DNA from: Paracoccaceae bacterium
GTDB lineage: Bacteria; Pseudomonadota; Alphaproteobacteria; Rhodobacterales; Rhodobacteraceae
Assembly (NCBI GenBank): GCA_902602765.1
Contig: CACKSH010000002.1
Span: 117,420 to 181,419, forward strand
Length of the DNA: 64,000 bases
Direction of reading: 5' to 3'
Each line of letters opens with the position of its first letter. Position 1 is the first letter of the stretch. The notes below the pieces were generated by a model. The model worked only from the letters and a program-made list of their open reading frames with translations, searched no databases and was not told the DNA's origin. The position numbers and the translations under genes are program-made. Shown in pieces: positions 17,846-28,091 of this stretch.

Positions 17846-17868
17846 AGACTTATCAAACAACAGTTTCC

Positions 17869-18972
17869 TCAGCCAATTCGACCACCAGCGTTTCCAATTT
17901 GCCCTCTATTGACAAGAAAATGATCTAATATAACGCATGCCATCATGGCCTCCGCTACCGGCACTGCACGTATTCCAACACATGGATCATGACGGCCTTT
18001 AGTAACCACTTTAGTTGGTTCGCCAGTCTTAGTTATCGACTTACGTGAACTCAATATTGAGGAAGTTGGTTTTACCGCAAATCTAGCAATAATATCTTGT
18101 CCTGTTGATATACCTCCCAAAATACCGCCAGCATGATTAGAAGTATACTCTGGCTTACCGTCATTCCCTATAAATATTTCGTCAGCATTTTCTGAACCAG
18201 TCAATTCTGCAGCTTGCATTCCTTCACCAATCTCAACACCCTTTACTGCATTTATGGACATTAATGCAGAAGATATATCCATATCTAATTTTCCATAAAT
18301 TGGCGCTCCTAATCCAGCGGGTACGTTGGTTGCTTGCACCTCAATTACAGCGCCTGTGGAATTATGTGATTTCCTGATCTTATCTAGATATTTAGCCCAT
18401 CTGTCCGCTGCTTTTTTGTCCGGAGACCAAAAATCATTTTGCTCTATTTCTTGCCAATCAAAATTACTTTTATCAATTTTATCCGGACCTATTTGAGTTA
18501 GGTAAGCTTGTATTCGAAGGTCTGGCATCAATTCCGATAAAACGGCACGAGCCACCGCTCCCGCAGCGACACGAGAAGCTGTCTCTCTTGCTGAAGACCT
18601 ACCACCACCCCGGTAGTCTCTAATACCATATTTCTGCCAATAAGTTATATCAGCGTGCCCTGGGCGGAACGTATTTTCAATTTCACTATAGTCTTTGGAT
18701 CTTTGATCAGTATTCTTTATCAAGAGCTGGATTGGCGTTCCTGTACTTTTGTTTTCAAAGACGCCAGATAAAATTTCTACCAAATCCTTCTCGCGTCGCT
18801 GTGTAGTGTATTTACTTTGTCCAGGTCGTCGCTTTTCCATAAAATGTTGAATATAGTTATGAGTTATTTCTACACCCGGAGGACAACCATCTATAGTTGC
18901 CCCAATAGCTTCCCCGTGGCTTTCACCCCAAGTTGTTACACAAAATAAATGTCCAAATGTATTTATACTCAT
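17869..18972 (-). CDS. aroC: Chorismate synthase
   Basis: [24 protein letters not shown], full-length family match. Confidence 0.98.
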   Translation of the reverse strand: MSINTFGHLFCVTTWGESHGEAIGATIDGCPPGVEITHNYIQHFMEKRRPGQSKYTTQRREKDLVEILSGVFENKSTGTPIQLLIKNTDQRSKDYSEIENTFRPGHADITYWQKYGIRDYRGGGRSSARETASRVAAGAVARAVLSELMPDLRIQAYLTQIGPDKIDKSNFDWQEIEQNDFWSPDKKAADRWAKYLDKIRKSHNSTGAVIEVQATNVPAGLGAPIYGKLDMDISSALMSINAVKGVEIGEGMQAAELTGSENADEIFIGNDGKPEYTSNHAGGILGGISTGQDIIARFAVKPTSSILSSRKSITKTGEPTKVVTKGRHDPCVGIRAVPVAEAMMACVILDHFLVNRGQIGNAGGRIG

Positions 18973-19068
18973 TACCAGTTCCTATGCATAACGATGGTGT
19001 AAACGTTGGTTGGCCATTCCTCAAGTCAATTCCTCTTGATCATTACCAAATCTGTATATACTAAGAAA

Positions 19069-19150
19069 GTACCTCGGGGTGCCTAAGGCTGAGACATGTT
19101 AATGAACCCGTAGAACCTGAACCGGTTAGAACCGGCGGAGGGAAGGTCTG
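19069..19150 (+). ncRNA. TPP riboswitch (thi-box)
   Basis: CCTCGGGGTGCC...GGCTGAGA...ACCCGTAGAACCTGAACCGGTTAGAACCGGCGGAGGGAAGGT matches THI-element core motifs, upstream of thiBPQ. Confidence 0.95.
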
Positions 19151-19194
19151 GGCAATGTCCTAAACCACTCTCCGCTAGCATAAGGAGAGAAAAA

Positions 19195-20172
19195 ATGCTT
19201 AAACTTACTTTTGCAGCGGGATTATTGAGCGCCGGGACGGCGTTAGCTCAAGTACCCACTTTGACAGTCTATGCACCAGATTATTTTACTTCTGAGTGGG
19301 GTCCTGGTCCCTCTATAGAAGCTAAATTCGAAGAGACATGTGATTGCGATCTAGTCTTTTCGGCAGGAGAATTATTACCCAGACTTGTGCTAGAAGGAAA
19401 TAATACTTCTGCCGACGTAGTCATTGGATTAAATACGGACATAACGAAAAAGGCTAGGGAATTAGGAATTTTTGCCCCTCATAATCAAGACAACGGCCTT
19501 CTGACCCTTCCAATTGATTGGGATGATGAAATATTTTTACCATTTGATTGGTCTTATGCCAGTTTTGTATTTGACACTACAAAAACAAAACCACCAAGTA
19601 GCTTTGAAGAATTGGCAAACTTGCCTGATGATATTAAAATAGTCATTCAAGATCCTAGAAGTTCTATCTCAGGTCTAGCACTAGTTCTTTGGGTTAAAAA
19701 AATATATGGGAAAGATGCCGGTGAATACTGGCAAAAACTTGCACCAAAAATATTAACCGTGACTAAGGGGTGGTCGGAGGCCTACGGTCTTTTCACCGAC
19801 GGGGAAGCAGGAGGAGTTCTCTCTTTCACGACATCGCCAGCATACCACATTGTGGTGGAGGAAGATAACACAAAGCAAGCCGCCATATTTAATGAGGGGC
19901 ATTATCCATTCTTTGAGCTTGCTGCCAAAGTTAAATCCTCACAGAATGACGCCCTTTCTTCAATGTTTATGAAATTCATTTTATCTGACGAATTTCAGGA
20001 TTTAATACCAATGACAAATTGGTCTTATCCCTCTTCACAAGCCATGGAGAAATGGCCTTCCGTGTTTTCTGATCTGCCAATGCCGAAATCTACTGTATAT
20101 TTCTCTGAAAATGAGGCGTCAGAAATAACTAAACTGGCGATAGAAGAGTGGCGCAACGCACTTTCTCAATAG
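19195..20172 (+). CDS. thiB: Thiamine ABC transporter substrate-binding protein
   Basis: Signal peptide, ThiB-like body, TPP riboswitch upstream, thiP/thiQ downstream. Confidence 0.93.
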   Translation: MLKLTFAAGLLSAGTALAQVPTLTVYAPDYFTSEWGPGPSIEAKFEETCDCDLVFSAGELLPRLVLEGNNTSADVVIGLNTDITKKARELGIFAPHNQDNGLLTLPIDWDDEIFLPFDWSYASFVFDTTKTKPPSSFEELANLPDDIKIVIQDPRSSISGLALVLWVKKIYGKDAGEYWQKLAPKILTVTKGWSEAYGLFTDGEAGGVLSFTTSPAYHIVVEEDNTKQAAIFNEGHYPFFELAAKVKSSQNDALSSMFMKFILSDEFQDLIPMTNWSYPSSQAMEKWPSVFSDLPMPKSTVYFSENEASEITKLAIEEWRNALSQ

Positions 20173-21662
20173 TAGCAAATTGCATTCTGCTTTTTGCAGT
20201 TTTTGGTCCGTTGGTGGTACTAATATTCCATGCGGACCAAAACTTTACTTTCACAACTGCTGATAGAGAAGCATTAAAATTTACCCTAGTTCAGGCTGCT
20301 TTATCATCCCTTTTATCAGTATTACTTGCATGGCCTTTAGCATTAGCTTTGTCACGAAGACAATTTAGAGGCCGACGGCTTTTAATCGTCGCTTTGAGTG
20401 TGCCGTTCATCCTTCCGGTTATAGTTGCAATATTAGGCTTGTTATCCGTTTTTGGTAATTCAGGTCTTTTAAACTCAGTATTAAGTTTTTTTGGGTTTCG
20501 AGTATTTTCTATATATGGGCTTTCAGGGGTATTATTAGCTCATATTTTTTTCAATATACCTTTAGCGACCAGAGCATTTTTGCTGGCCCTGGAAAGAAGA
20601 CCTAAAGAGCTCGACCGATTAGCAGACGGGTTGAATCTAAATTTCTTAATACGTTTTTGGATACTGGATTGGCCAATCGTGCGCTTAATTGCTCCGCAAA
20701 TTTTTAGTCTTATTTTTGTGCTGTGTCTAACAAGTTTTGCTGTTGTTCTTACTTTAGGAGGAGGGCCGAAAGCAACTACCCTTGAACTTGCAATATATCA
20801 ATCATTTCGGTTTGAGCTAGACTTTGGGAGGGCATCATTTTTAGCATTCATACAATTGTCAATCGCCGCTTTGACATGTGTTTTATCGATCATAATCTTT
20901 GGTCTGCCCCTAAATTTTAATAAAGGCTTAGATCGTCCAATACATAGAAGATATTTGAGGCTCGGCTCGTTATTCTGGGACTTTGGCATTATAATTGTAA
21001 TGGGTCTTTTCTTAACTATACCATTAATTTCAGTACTAATTAAAGGAGTACAGAATTTCTATTTATTAGAAATCACAATCTGGACTCCGATATTTAATTC
21101 AATCACGCTGGCTCTTTTTTCTGCGCTTATTTCTACAATTTTGGCAATGGGTTTTATGAACAAGTGGGGTGAAGTGATTGGGACTCTAAGCATCGCAGTG
21201 TCCCCACTAATTATAGGTGCAGGCTTATTTCTTATGATTAGAAACTTTATTAACCCTTTCGAAGTTACCTTTTGGGTAATCTTGACAGTAAATTCTATAA
21301 TGGGGCTACCATTTGCAATTCGAATTATGCGTCCAGCATCTGATGAAATAGTATCGAATTTCCGACGCCTATCTATCACTCATGGAATGACACCCATTGC
21401 TTGGTTTTACTGGGTATACCTACCAAGATTAAAAAGTGCTTTGACTTACAGTATAGGGCTGGTGGCAGCACTGTCCATGGGGGACTTAGGTGTAATTGTT
21501 CTTTTCGGAGGTGCGAATTTTGAAACACTGCCGCTTGTTATATACCAATTGATGAGCGCGTACCGTATAGACCAAGCAATGGCATCAGCGGTAATATTAG
21601 TTTTAATTTCAATAGGAATTTTCTTAATCTTTGATAGAATTGGGAAAACAAGAAATGCTTAA
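20148..21662 (+). CDS. thiP: Thiamine ABC transporter permease (GTG start)
   Basis: About 12 TM, two permease halves; overlaps thiB end by 25 nt. Confidence 0.92.
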   Translation: MAQRTFSIVANCILLFAVFGPLVVLIFHADQNFTFTTADREALKFTLVQAALSSLLSVLLAWPLALALSRRQFRGRRLLIVALSVPFILPVIVAILGLLSVFGNSGLLNSVLSFFGFRVFSIYGLSGVLLAHIFFNIPLATRAFLLALERRPKELDRLADGLNLNFLIRFWILDWPIVRLIAPQIFSLIFVLCLTSFAVVLTLGGGPKATTLELAIYQSFRFELDFGRASFLAFIQLSIAALTCVLSIIIFGLPLNFNKGLDRPIHRRYLRLGSLFWDFGIIIVMGLFLTIPLISVLIKGVQNFYLLEITIWTPIFNSITLALFSALISTILAMGFMNKWGEVIGTLSIAVSPLIIGAGLFLMIRNFINPFEVTFWVILTVNSIMGLPFAIRIMRPASDEIVSNFRRLSITHGMTPIAWFYWVYLPRLKSALTYSIGLVAALSMGDLGVIVLFGGANFETLPLVIYQLMSAYRIDQAMASAVILVLISIGIFLIFDRIGKTRNA

Positions 21663-22341
21663 GCTTAATTTTTCTTTCGAGGAAAACTATTTGGCGATCT
21701 CTGCTAATCTCTCGTTAGAATCTGACAAAATATATGCAGTAATGGGCCCCTCTGGCGCTGGGAAATCCACCTTTTTAAATCTTATCTCGGGCTTCTCTGA
21801 GATTTCGAGTGGTTCTATCTTATGGAATAAGCAAGAAATTAGCGACCTTCCTCCCTCAAAAAGAAACATTTCAATTTTATTTCAAGATAATAACTTGTTT
21901 CCACATTTGAGCGTTTGGCGAAATTTAGCGCTGGCCGTTTCTCACTGGCCAAAAATTTCTAATGATGATGAAGATAAACTACACTCTGTTATTTCAGAGG
22001 TTGGAATACACGGCCTAGAAAGCAGAAAACCCTCACAGCTTTCTGGAGGACAACAAAGTCGCGTAGCACTGGCAAGAGTTTTACTACAAAAAAATAAAAT
22101 TTTGCTATTGGATGAACCATTTTCCGCATTAGGCCCATCTCTCAAAGATCAAATGTTAGAATTAATCGAAAAAATTGCTAGAAAGAGAAGATTATTAGTT
22201 TTGATGGTAACTCACGATCCTGCTGATGCAAATAAAATTGCGTCACAGACAATCGTTGTAAAAAACAATAAAGTGCATCCTCCGTTAAACACTAAGAAAG
22301 CTTTGGATCCAATTAAAGGACCTTTAGTCGACTACTTATGA
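21655..22341 (+). CDS. thiQ: Thiamine ABC transporter ATP-binding protein
   Basis: Walker A GPSGAGKST, LSGGQQSRVALARVL, LLLDEPFSALGP. Confidence 0.92.
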   Translation: MLKLNFSFEENYLAISANLSLESDKIYAVMGPSGAGKSTFLNLISGFSEISSGSILWNKQEISDLPPSKRNISILFQDNNLFPHLSVWRNLALAVSHWPKISNDDEDKLHSVISEVGIHGLESRKPSQLSGGQQSRVALARVLLQKNKILLLDEPFSALGPSLKDQMLELIEKIARKRRLLVLMVTHDPADANKIASQTIVVKNNKVHPPLNTKKALDPIKGPLVDYL

Positions 22342-22351
22342 AATAAATCTG

Positions 22352-23659
22352 TTATAAGACATATCTGCTTAGGTCTGATGATTTTGATAAGTCACCGATA
22401 TTGCTTTCAACAAAATCTGAATTGACTTCAATCGATATACCCGACTTATCGGGAGCAGTGAATGATAGCTCCTCAAAAACGCGCTCCATAACAGTATATA
22501 ACCTACGCGCTCCAATATTTTCTACGCTTTCATTTACATCAGCAGCTATTTTTGCCAATGCGTTTATTCCTTCAGTAGAAAAAGTTACTTCAACTCCTTC
22601 TGTCGCCATTAAAGCTTTGTATTGAAGGGTAAGCGCATTGTCTGTTTCAGTTAAAATTCTGACAAAATCTTCTTCTGTTAAAGCGCGCAACTCAACTCGA
22701 ATAGGCAAACGGCCCTGAAGCTCTGGCAATAAATCTGATGGTTTTGCTACATGAAAAGCGCCTGAGGCTATAAAAAGAATATGGTCAGTTTTGATTGTAC
22801 CATGCTTTGTAGACACAGTCGTACCCTCTATTAGGGGCAGTAAATCCCTTTGCACGCCCTCTCTACTAACGTCCCCACCTCGCGCATCTGACCTAGCGCA
22901 GACTTTGTCAATCTCATCAAGGAACACAATTCCATTTTGTTCAACAGCATCTATTGCAGCTCGGGTAACTGTCTCATCATCTAATAACTTATCTGCTTCC
23001 TCACTCATCAAGACTTCATGGCTCTCCTCAACTGTCATTTTTCTTTTGACGGTTCTGCCACCCATTGCTTTGCCAAACAAATCAGATAAATTCATCATCC
23101 CCATTTGTGATCCAGACTGGCCAGGTATATCGAACATTGGGAGAGGGCTTGAAGTATCATTTAAGTCTAGCTCTATTTCTGTGTCGTCCAATTCTCCAGA
23201 TCGTAATTTTTTTCGGAACATTTCTCTTGTAGCTTCTCTTGCATCCACGCCGGCTATCGCATCTAGCACTCGCTCCTCTGCTGCGCGCTCAGCGTTCGAG
23301 CGGACCTCATCTCTCATCCACTCTCGCGTCTGATTTATGGACGCCTCCACAAGATCTCTGACGATTTGCTCAACATCTCGACCGACATAGCCTACTTCCG
23401 TAAATTTAGTAGCTTCGACTTTTATGAAAGGTGCTCTGGCCAGCTTTGCTAAACGTCGACTTATTTCTGTCTTGCCAACTCCAGTAGGGCCTATCATCAA
23501 AATATTTTTTGGATAAACCTCGTCTCTTAAATCATCACCGAGCTGCTTTCGCCGCCACCTTGACCTTAATGCAACCGCCACTGCTCGTTTAGCATCTCGT
23601 TGACCAATAATATACCGGTCGAGTTCTGATACAATCTCTCTTGGAGTAAGATCAGTCAT
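22352..23659 (-). CDS. hslU: ATP-dependent protease ATPase subunit HslU
   Basis: [40 protein letters not shown], Walker motifs. Confidence 0.98.
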   Translation of the reverse strand: MTDLTPREIVSELDRYIIGQRDAKRAVAVALRSRWRRKQLGDDLRDEVYPKNILMIGPTGVGKTEISRRLAKLARAPFIKVEATKFTEVGYVGRDVEQIVRDLVEASINQTREWMRDEVRSNAERAAEERVLDAIAGVDAREATREMFRKKLRSGELDDTEIELDLNDTSSPLPMFDIPGQSGSQMGMMNLSDLFGKAMGGRTVKRKMTVEESHEVLMSEEADKLLDDETVTRAAIDAVEQNGIVFLDEIDKVCARSDARGGDVSREGVQRDLLPLIEGTTVSTKHGTIKTDHILFIASGAFHVAKPSDLLPELQGRLPIRVELRALTEEDFVRILTETDNALTLQYKALMATEGVEVTFSTEGINALAKIAADVNESVENIGARRLYTVMERVFEELSFTAPDKSGISIEVNSDFVESNIGDLSKSSDLSRYVL

Positions 23660-23679
23660 TTTTATTCTCCAGAAAAAAA

Positions 23680-24231
23680 TTAGAGTGTTTCAACCGTTAG
23701 TTTCCCATTGGTGTAAACACATATATCAGCCGCTATTGCCATAGCTTTACGGGCTACGTCTTCAGCAGTCTTCTTGCTGTCCATCATACCTCTGGCCGCC
23801 GCCAAAGCATAATTGCCACCAGAACCAATTGCTGCAACATTATGTTCTGGCTCTAAGACATCTCCAGCCCCAGTAATAACGAGCAATTGCTCTCCATCTG
23901 TAACAATCAGCATAGCTTCTAGTTTTTGAAGATACTTATCAGTTCGCCAATCTTTGGCCAACTCTACAGATGCTCTTGCCAACTGGCCAGGCATAGCGTC
24001 TAGCTTAGCTTCCAAACGTTCCAGTAGTGTAAATGCATCTGCAGTAGATCCAGCAAACCCAGCAATAACATCATGGCCACCTGGAGAGAGTTTTCGAACC
24101 TTCTTGGCCGTCCCTTTGATAACTGTTTGACCCAAGCTGACTTGCCCGTCACCGGCAATAACAACTTTTCCATTTTTTTTAACGCCAATAATTGTGGTGC
24201 CATGCCATGTACTAAATTTTTCATGTGCCAT
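23680..24231 (-). CDS. hslV: ATP-dependent protease peptidase subunit HslV
   Basis: [31 protein letters not shown]. Confidence 0.98.
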   Translation of the reverse strand: MAHEKFSTWHGTTIIGVKKNGKVVIAGDGQVSLGQTVIKGTAKKVRKLSPGGHDVIAGFAGSTADAFTLLERLEAKLDAMPGQLARASVELAKDWRTDKYLQKLEAMLIVTDGEQLLVITGAGDVLEPEHNVAAIGSGGNYALAAARGMMDSKKTAEDVARKAMAIAADICVYTNGKLTVETL

Positions 24232-24324
24232 CAGGTATCTACCCCATCAAAAACTGGCTCAAAATATGCTCTGGTTTCAAAAGCACGAAATAAGCTAACA
24301 GACATATTAGCTTCTCAATTCGAA

Positions 24325-24645
24325 CTAGATACTCTCTTCAATCCAACTTTGTAATGCTGCTTTTGGAGCAGCACCAGCGCGATTGGACACCACTTCTCCA
24401 TCTTTAAAAATGAACAATGCTGGAATTCCTCGAACGCCCATCGAAGCGGCTGCACTTGGATTGGTATCAACGTCAACCTTTGCTATTTTGACTTTCCCTT
24501 CAAGCTCCATCGCCAACTCTTCCAATGCAGGTCCAATCTGTTTGCAAGGGCCACACCATTCTGCCCAAAAATCTACCACTACAGGTATTTCCGAATTCTT
24601 AACCTCTGTATCGAATGTTGCATCGGTTACCGCTACTGTTGCCAT
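24325..24645 (-). CDS. trxA: Thioredoxin
   Basis: [23 protein letters not shown] active site. Confidence 0.98.
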   Translation of the reverse strand: MATVAVTDATFDTEVKNSEIPVVVDFWAEWCGPCKQIGPALEELAMELEGKVKIAKVDVDTNPSAAASMGVRGIPALFIFKDGEVVSNRAGAAPKAALQSWIEESI

Positions 24646-24698
24646 GAAGTTCTCCTAAACTTATCCTAATTAAAACCTATGGTCGCGTAGTGGAAAGG

Positions 24699-27600
24699 TC
24701 AAGTCATTCGGAGTGAGCCTATTGAACTTACAGCCCTAATAACATCGATTTTCATCAGCTCGGCTGAGTGAGTCCAAATAATTCCCAACTCTATATTTTT
24801 TTTTGGAAATACTTTTTGCATTGATGCCGCATATGCTCCCATTTGTTTTAGAACTCCAAGGGGTACCTCATCAATGCTAGAAGGAACCTCTTGGTTAGTT
24901 TTAAAATCAATTATTAGAGCTGAGTCCTGAGACAACACGAGCCTATCAATTACACCAACAATAGGTATTTCTCCAACAGACTCTACAATTGTTGAAAACT
25001 GAACCTCTGACAAAGTATCCGGAGCAAATATAAATTCAAAGCTTGGGTTCTTTAGTATATTTTCCGCCTGTTTATATGCCCTAATCTGGGTTTCTTCAGA
25101 CACGTTTATCTCTGCCCACTTCAGGAGGTTAGGCACAATATTCTGCCAGTCAGTTGAGTTTGATTTTGGCAATTTCTCTAAAAGCAAATGTACTATCGTA
25201 CCAAAAAGTTTACCGCCATCGCCCTCAGTGACCTTATCAATCCGTTGGATACTCTTGGATCCCATTAAGTTTGACGGATTGATAAATTTCTCAAATTTTA
25301 CGGGCGCACCTAAGTTTTCTTTAAAAATCTGAGGCAATTTTATTTTTGCATCTTTTTTAAGATGCTTTTCAGAACACTTGCCAACCAACCACTCACCACG
25401 CTGATAGCGAAGGCCGTGACCATGTGAGAAGGGTTCTGACTTTGCATCAAGATCAATCAATCCTTTTTCAACTTTTTTATACCAACTCTTTCCATCATCA
25501 GATACATTTCCTGCTGCGGCCACTATCAGCCAAACCTCGGACCGCGTTAGTGCAACGTACAAAAGGCGGTCTCGCTCGGCAGAGTTTTTCTGCTTTTGAC
25601 TGTTATACACTTCAGTTGTTTTATTACTGCGCTCCGTACTGGAAAATTTTTTGAATGCTAAATCATCAGTGAACAATATTTCATCCGATATCTCATTTTT
25701 AAAATCGTGAGTCTCTGGTAAAATAACTATCGGTGCTTCCAGTCCCTTAGCACCATGAACAGTCATTACTCTGATTTGATTTACAGAACTATCAAATTGC
25801 CTTTTAACTTCTATATTCTCATCGGAAATCCATGCAAGAAACCCTGTTAAACTTGGTATCTCAGAAGATTCATAATCCATAGCCTGGGTCAGCAATGTAT
25901 CTATACCTTCTTCTGCCTCTTTTCCAAGCCTCCCAATTAATAAAGATCTTCCATTGTGGAGAATTAATATTCTTTCTATCAGTTCATATGGCCTTACAAA
26001 GTCAGCAACAGATCTGAGATCCTCAAAAACTTCTAACTCATGAGCAAACTTAATTGGGTCATTTCTTAAAGCCTGCCATAAAGTCATTTCTTCGCGTGAA
26101 TGTGCTAATTCAAATAACCTCTTCTCATTCCAACCAAATAGCGGCGACTTTAAAATTGCAGCTAACGAAAAATCATCATCTGAATTATCAATAAATGAAA
26201 GAAAATTGCATATATCTTTAATGGCGAGTTCACCAGCTAACCTTAATCTATCTGCTCCCGCTATCGGCAAATTGACATCTTTACAGGCCCGTATGATCTC
26301 ATGAAAAATTTCTGACCGCCGTTGGACGAGAATTAAAAAATCCCCTGCTCGAACACTACGAAAGGTAGGCTGTTGATTAATGGTTTTCTGCTCTGGGACT
26401 TGGACATCTTGATCTATCATTCTCTTGATTTCTTGTGCAATTAAGCGAGCTAAACTTACAAAGTGATCAGCGTCACTAATTAATTCAATTGGCTTTTCCC
26501 ATTCTGACAAATTAGGATTTACTTTTTTTGGAATAATTGGCCACAGATCAATGCGACCAGGTAACTCTGACTTAAATGCTAAATGCTTTCGTCCCCAACC
26601 AAAGCCCTCACCCCTAGCGTCTTCATAAATCTTATCAACAAGAGCTAGAATTGTTTGCGATGACCTAAATGAATAGTCAAGAGAAGCTACTTGTAAAGTT
26701 TTCTCGGCACCTTCTAACTTAGCCGAAAAACTATCACGAACTCTATCAAATTGCCCCGGATCAGCCCCCTGAAATGAATAGATTGATTGCTTTTGATCTC
26801 CCACAACAAAAACTGTTCTAGACCTATTCTCATTTATACCTTGGCCACTTGTTAATTCCTGAGCTAATGTTTCAATCACTTTCCATTGAGACGGACTAGT
26901 GTCCTGAGCTTCGTCTACTAAAATATGATCTATACCGCCATCTAATCGATATAGGACCCAGTCAGCGACTGCTGAGGTCGTAAGAAGATTAACAGTAATA
27001 TTTATCAAATCATCAAAGTCCAAAAGTCCTTTGAAATTCTTTTGCTCTGTGTAAACTTTCAAAAAAGCACTCGCAAATTTATGAATAGAAAATGAAGTTT
27101 CAGCCGCTAGATAAGAAAGCCTTCTATTTCTAAAAGTTTCTAGGCGAACCATAAAATCATCAATTTCGTCTGTATAATCAGCTAAAAAACCATTTTTCAT
27201 TTCTTTAGTTGAAAATTTTCCTAACTTCGCAGTGAATGGTGCCTTGGCAGTTTTGCTATATAGAAAAATTTTTTCTAGGAGCTGAAGGCTAATCAAATCA
27301 ATTGAGAAAATTTTACTCAGTTCTTTAGAAATTTTTTGATCAACTTTACTAGTAGATTTTTGCAAACACTCCGATATTTTCTTCAAAAAACTTATTGTAC
27401 CATTTGGGAAGTAAGAACTGATATCGTCCTCTATTGAAACTTCAGAGCTTACAGAAAATGCTTCATATATTTCTGCACGACTTTTGCTTTTTGAAAAAAT
27501 ATTTCTTTTTGAGACTATTTTTGAAACGGTCTCTTCCCAATTACTTACATTGGCTATCTTTGAAAAATGCTCAAAACTTTCTTCCGTTGCCTCATCTGCA

Positions 27601-28091
27601 GAAAGTATTTCGAGAACTTTTAAATATAAATCACGCTGGCCCCTTTCAGTTAATTCTCCAAACTGTGGCGATATTCCAGCCTCTAAGGGAAATTTTCTCA
27701 ATAGAGATGAACAAAATGCATGTATTGTTTGAATTTTTAGACCTCCGGGAGCTTCTATGGCCCGGGCAAATAAGGTTCTTGCCTTTTTAAGCTCTTCAAT
27801 ACCCAGTTGTGTTTGAATACCCATCTCACGAAGACTGAAATTCAGTTCCTGATCTGCTAACATTGCCCATTTACCAAGCCGATCAAATAACCTATTTTTC
27901 ATTTCTGCAGCAGCAGATTTAGTGTATGTCAAACATAGAATTTGCTCTGGTTGTACTCCATCAAGAAGTAAACGTGCGACCCTATCTATTAAAACTTTTG
28001 TCTTGCCTGACCCAGCATTTGCGGTAAGCCAAGATGAAAATCTGGCATCTGATGCTGTAATTTGAGCTCTTGTTGCAGAATTTATTTTCAT
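24699..28091 (-). CDS. addA: Double-strand break repair helicase AddA
   Basis: UvrD-type helicase motifs (TANAGSGKTKVLIDRVARLLL, DEAQDTSPSQW) and C-terminal nuclease; followed by addB. Confidence 0.96.
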   Translation of the reverse strand: MKINSATRAQITASDARFSSWLTANAGSGKTKVLIDRVARLLLDGVQPEQILCLTYTKSAAAEMKNRLFDRLGKWAMLADQELNFSLREMGIQTQLGIEELKKARTLFARAIEAPGGLKIQTIHAFCSSLLRKFPLEAGISPQFGELTERGQRDLYLKVLEILSADEATEESFEHFSKIANVSNWEETVSKIVSKRNIFSKSKSRAEIYEAFSVSSEVSIEDDISSYFPNGTISFLKKISECLQKSTSKVDQKISKELSKIFSIDLISLQLLEKIFLYSKTAKAPFTAKLGKFSTKEMKNGFLADYTDEIDDFMVRLETFRNRRLSYLAAETSFSIHKFASAFLKVYTEQKNFKGLLDFDDLINITVNLLTTSAVADWVLYRLDGGIDHILVDEAQDTSPSQWKVIETLAQELTSGQGINENRSRTVFVVGDQKQSIYSFQGADPGQFDRVRDSFSAKLEGAEKTLQVASLDYSFRSSQTILALVDKIYEDARGEGFGWGRKHLAFKSELPGRIDLWPIIPKKVNPNLSEWEKPIELISDADHFVSLARLIAQEIKRMIDQDVQVPEQKTINQQPTFRSVRAGDFLILVQRRSEIFHEIIRACKDVNLPIAGADRLRLAGELAIKDICNFLSFIDNSDDDFSLAAILKSPLFGWNEKRLFELAHSREEMTLWQALRNDPIKFAHELEVFEDLRSVADFVRPYELIERILILHNGRSLLIGRLGKEAEEGIDTLLTQAMDYESSEIPSLTGFLAWISDENIEVKRQFDSSVNQIRVMTVHGAKGLEAPIVILPETHDFKNEISDEILFTDDLAFKKFSSTERSNKTTEVYNSQKQKNSAERDRLLYVALTRSEVWLIVAAAGNVSDDGKSWYKKVEKGLIDLDAKSEPFSHGHGLRYQRGEWLVGKCSEKHLKKDAKIKLPQIFKENLGAPVKFEKFINPSNLMGSKSIQRIDKVTEGDGGKLFGTIVHLLLEKLPKSNSTDWQNIVPNLLKWAEINVSEETQIRAYKQAENILKNPSFEFIFAPDTLSEVQFSTIVESVGEIPIVGVIDRLVLSQDSALIIDFKTNQEVPSSIDEVPLGVLKQMGAYAASMQKVFPKKNIELGIIWTHSAELMKIDVIRAVSSIGSLRMT

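Noticed and set aside
22791-23333. 180-aa + strand ORF antisense to hslU
   Set aside because: Fully nested opposite a clear hslU; Ser-rich composition is typical of antisense reading of a conserved gene.
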